A stretch of DNA of 8,800 nt. Origin: an uncultured Bryobacterales bacterium (GTDB lineage Bacteria; Acidobacteriota; Terriglobia; Bryobacterales; UBA6623). The position numbers were made by a program, and so were the translations under genes. The stretch lies in NCBI GenBank assembly GCA_946887065.1, contig CAMPKL010000112.1:1-8800 (forward strand), in the 5' to 3' direction. The notes beneath the pieces are model-generated. The model searched no databases. It worked only from the letters and a program-made list of their open reading frames with translations, and was not told the DNA's origin. Positions 6,943-8,800 of this stretch are shown here, piece by piece (position 1 is the first letter of the stretch; the number at the start of each line of letters is the position of its first letter).

Positions 6943-7935
6943 GTGTTCGTGCTCATCGGAGATTCCGTCCTTCCAGCCGCAGTCCCCGGTCTAGTCGGCA
7001 TCGCTCGTTTGGCGGCGGAGTCGATGTCGATCGGGGCCAAGCGGCAGGTTGAGTACCGTTCGTTAGAGAGCCGAACCATATTGAACCGTTGCAGCAGTCC
7101 GCGGACGCCTTTCTCTTGGACGATCAATCCGTATAGGGGTTGCGAGATGGGTTGCCGATACTGTTACGCGCGCTACACGCATGAATTCATGGGCATGGAG
7201 GACGGCAAGCTATTCGAGACGCGGATCTACGCCAAGTCCGAGGCTGCCGCACTGTTGCGGCGAGACTTGCGCCGGCCTAGCGCGGGGGCAATCGCCATGG
7301 GTACGAGCACGGACCCCTATCAACCGGCGGAGAAGAAGTTTGGCGTGACTCGTTCGTTGTTGGAAGTTTTTGCCGAGGGTTCGGGACGTGAGCTGGCGAT
7401 CACCACGAAGGGCGATGGCGTTACGCGCGACTTGGATCTGCTGTTGGCGATCTCGCAACGGAATCGGCTATCGGTGAACTTCACGATCACCACGGTTGAC
7501 GCGGGTTTGGCGCGATTGCTGGAGCCGCGCGCGCCTCGGCCGGATTTGCGCTTGGCCGCGTTGTCCGCTTTGGCGGATGCCGGGATTCAGACCGGAGTTT
7601 TCGCCAGCCCGATTTTGCCCTGGATCACGGACGCAGCTGAACAGCTGGGGGATCTGGGCCGAGCGGCGCGAGATGCCGGGGCAAAGTATTTGAGCGGAGG
7701 AACTTTGTTTCTGAAGGAAAGCGCGAGGCAGCAGTTTTTCCCGCTGTTGCGCAATCACTTCCCGCATCTTGTAGCGGACTACGAGCAGCTTTATCGTTGG
7801 GATGCTTATCCCAAGGGCGGGCCGGTTGCGCGGATTGAGCGAAATCTGAGAGAGGCGAGAGAGCGGTTTGGGCTGCGCGCGGCGGCGGTTTTCGAAGGGC
7901 CGCTGATGAATTCGCAGCTTAGCTTGTTCGAGTAA
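6943..7935 (+). CDS. SPL-like (COG1533-type) radical SAM protein
   Basis: This is a radical SAM enzyme related to spore photoproduct lyase; its substrate is unknown. The cluster motif is GCEMGCRYC (C67, C71, C74 counting from the GTG at 6943), inside the typical TINPYRGCE...CYARYTHEF context. Other family landmarks are the MGTSTDPYQPAE segment (119-130), AITTKGDGV (152-160), a LEPRAPRP motif (193-200) and GVFASPILPWITD (218-230). The chain has 330 residues from the GTG at 6943. The GTG at 6949 fits the promoter better, and the ATG at 7024 (303 residues) is a third choice. The segment VGIARLAAES before that ATG looks homologous to related proteins from memory, which favours an upstream start. 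The organism shows no sporulation genes here, so a true spore-lesion repair role is unlikely. Its end overlaps the end of convergent cutA by 17 bp. Confidence 0.85.
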   Translation: MFVLIGDSVLPAAVPGLVGIARLAAESMSIGAKRQVEYRSLESRTILNRCSSPRTPFSWTINPYRGCEMGCRYCYARYTHEFMGMEDGKLFETRIYAKSEAAALLRRDLRRPSAGAIAMGTSTDPYQPAEKKFGVTRSLLEVFAEGSGRELAITTKGDGVTRDLDLLLAISQRNRLSVNFTITTVDAGLARLLEPRAPRPDLRLAALSALADAGIQTGVFASPILPWITDAAEQLGDLGRAARDAGAKYLSGGTLFLKESARQQFFPLLRNHFPHLVADYEQLYRWDAYPKGGPVARIERNLREARERFGLRAAAVFEGPLMNSQLSLFE

Positions 7936-8260
7936 GGCTGGCGTCGATCCAATCGAGATAGGCAGTAGAACCGTCGACGACCGGCAGGACGATGAACTCA
8001 GGAACCTCGTAGGAGTGCAACTGCGCGAGGGCTTGTTGGAGTTGGGGGAGCAGTTCGACGCGAGTTTTGATCACAAGCAGCAGCTCGTTGTCGTCTTGTA
8101 TACGGTCGTCCCACCAATAGAATGACCGCACGCCGGACACGACGTTGACGCAGGCAGCGAGACGGCGGGATACGAGCTCTTGAGCCAGTTGGGCGGCTTC
8201 TTCGGGCGATCCGCAGGTGGTTAGAGCAATTCTGTGCGGTCTGGTAGAGGGCATAGGCAT
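7919..8260 (-). CDS. cutA: Divalent-cation tolerance protein CutA
   Basis: This is a small cytoplasmic trimeric protein of the CutA1 family, linked to copper and other divalent-metal tolerance; its exact role is unsettled. The product has 113 residues, the usual family length. Signature segments are all present in order: LAACVNVV (35-42, with the conserved Cys37), SFYWWDDRI (46-54), LLLVIKT (60-66), HSYEVPEFI (82-90) and YLDWI (101-105). There is a choice of starts, ATG at 8260 or ATG at 8254 (MPMP), with little effect on the protein. A weak AGGA lies about 12 nt upstream of 8260. It overlaps the radical SAM gene tail-to-tail at 7919-7935 and diverges from ftsB across 50 bp. Confidence 0.95.
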   Translation of the reverse strand: MPMPSTRPHRIALTTCGSPEEAAQLAQELVSRRLAACVNVVSGVRSFYWWDDRIQDDNELLLVIKTRVELLPQLQQALAQLHSYEVPEFIVLPVVDGSTAYLDWIDASLTRTS

Positions 8261-8288
8261 GTAGTACTAGGTCCTAAAGCCTGTTTCG

Positions 8289-8303
8289 ATTATCATCGAT
8301 AAC
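8289..8303. promoter_or_regulatory. Palindromic element with back-to-back -10 boxes
   Basis: TTATC-ATC-GATAA (8290-8302) is a perfect 5-bp inverted repeat with a 3-bp centre. Its two halves supply GATAAC on the plus strand (8298-8303), 7 nt before the ftsB GTG, and GATAAT on the minus strand (8294-8289), about 28 nt before the cutA ATG. Both match the -10 consensus well, but neither side has a clear -35. It could be a symmetric bidirectional promoter or an operator covering both promoters. Confidence 0.45.
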
Positions 8304-8310
8304 ACGGCTT

Positions 8311-8613
8311 GTGACTGTTCCTGACTCCATTTGGCGGATCCGCAAGCGGATTGGCTATATCTGCGTGATTGCCATCGCGGTCGCCTGGCTGCAGGCTTCG
8401 GGCTTGCAGGCGGTCCTGGACTTGCGTGAGGCTTGGATGGAAGAGAGCCGTCTGAGCGAGGAAATCCAAGATCTGGAGCAGCGTAACGCGGAGCTTGAGG
8501 CCGACATTAAAGCGTTGGAAGACAACGGATTCCGGGTGGAGCAACTCGCCAGAGAGAAGCTGGGACTGGCCCGCGAGAACGAATTCGTGGTGGTCGTCGA
8601 GGGCAAGAAGTAG
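8311..8613 (+). CDS. ftsB: Septum formation initiator FtsB/DivIC
   Basis: This is a bitopic division protein that links FtsQ and FtsL in the septal complex, with a short cytoplasmic N-terminus and a periplasmic coiled coil. The product has 100 residues. A basic start (RIRKR, 9-13) precedes one membrane helix (about 14-33). A Leu/Glu-rich heptad segment follows (about 38-72, EIQDLEQRNAELEADIKALE). The family box EQLAREKLGLAREN is at 77-90. The GTG at 8311 is the only sensible start: no upstream in-frame start gives a better N-terminus, and a GATAAC -10 lies 7 nt before it. There is no Shine-Dalgarno sequence. In many bacteria ftsB follows eno; here its upstream neighbour is divergent cutA, so it has its own promoter. 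Confidence 0.92.
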   Translation: MTVPDSIWRIRKRIGYICVIAIAVAWLQASGLQAVLDLREAWMEESRLSEEIQDLEQRNAELEADIKALEDNGFRVEQLAREKLGLARENEFVVVVEGKK

Positions 8614-8800
8614 GCTCTGCCGTTCGCCGCCGGAAGGGAACGCGCCGGCATGTCCGCCGAAGAACGCGCGTGCCGCAGCCGGCCGGGACTCGCTTAAGTT
8701 TCAAATCGGCAGCTGGGAAAACTTGTGAGTTGCTCCGCCCCCTAGGGGCTTGGAGAGGGGCATAGCGGTTGACTTTCCCCGGGCTTGCGCCTCGGGGCTG
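8614..8800. other. Non-coding tail with two strong hairpins
   Basis: No gene is supported. Hairpin 1: CTCC-GCCCC (8733-8741), loop CTA, GGGGC-TT-GGAG (8745-8755). Hairpin 2: CCCCG-GGC (8777-8784), loop TTGC, GCC-T-CGGGG (8789-8797). Neither is followed by a T run. Hairpin 2 resembles the short GC-rich CCCGGGC-loop-GCCCGGG palindromes that occur between genes in some planctomycete and acidobacterial genomes (from memory). The window ends within three bases of this hairpin, so any continuing array or structured RNA would be cut off. Confidence 0.55.

Noticed and set aside
6843..7127. Longer N-terminus for the VWA-like protein (start at 7127 or 6953)
   Set aside because: The extension crosses a perfect TATAAT, overlaps the divergent radical SAM gene and would bury the signal peptide.
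8614..8800. tmRNA, 6S RNA or tRNA in the tail
   Set aside because: No tRNA-like acceptor, T-loop or known core was found. Only two hairpins are visible and the window ends there.

Overview
The window is a stretch of GC-rich bacterial chromosome with nine protein-coding genes and short intergenic regions. The best guess for the source is an acidobacterium of the Solibacter/Bryobacter type. This rests on the base composition and on the secreted protein at 5613-6842, whose sequence style resembles secreted families expanded in that lineage. Both points come from memory and were not searched. I see no phage, insertion sequence, CRISPR array, tRNA or rRNA, and no recognisable defence or biosynthetic island.

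Layout: 1-270 is non-coding and holds a helically phased 10/11-bp repeat array. thiC (thiamine pyrimidine synthase, minus) and a membrane-anchored diheme cytochrome c (plus) diverge from a 133-bp region. A DHH/DHHA1 phosphoesterase follows the cytochrome on the plus strand and ends tail-to-tail with a four-helix membrane protein (minus). A secreted Xaa-Pro aminopeptidase (M24, plus) diverges from that membrane gene and ends 1 bp from a secreted VWA-like protein that lacks metal-site residues (minus). A spore-photoproduct-lyase-like radical SAM protein (plus) diverges from the latter and overlaps the end of cutA (minus). ftsB (plus) diverges from cutA across 50 bp. The last 187 bases hold two strong hairpins and no convincing gene.

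The genes do not form one pathway. They are housekeeping or accessory single units: cofactor synthesis, electron transfer, nucleotide or nucleic-acid turnover, peptide trimming, metal tolerance and cell division. The architecture is the notable part. Orientation runs - + + - + - + - +, all three convergent pairs overlap or abut, and several genes have a -10-like box 6-8 nt before the start codon. That spacing suggests leaderless or very short-leader transcripts. The most worthwhile leads are this promoter pattern, the phased repeat array beside thiC, the MIDAS-less VWA-like secreted protein, the DHH protein with its unusual first motif, and the symmetric element between cutA and ftsB.
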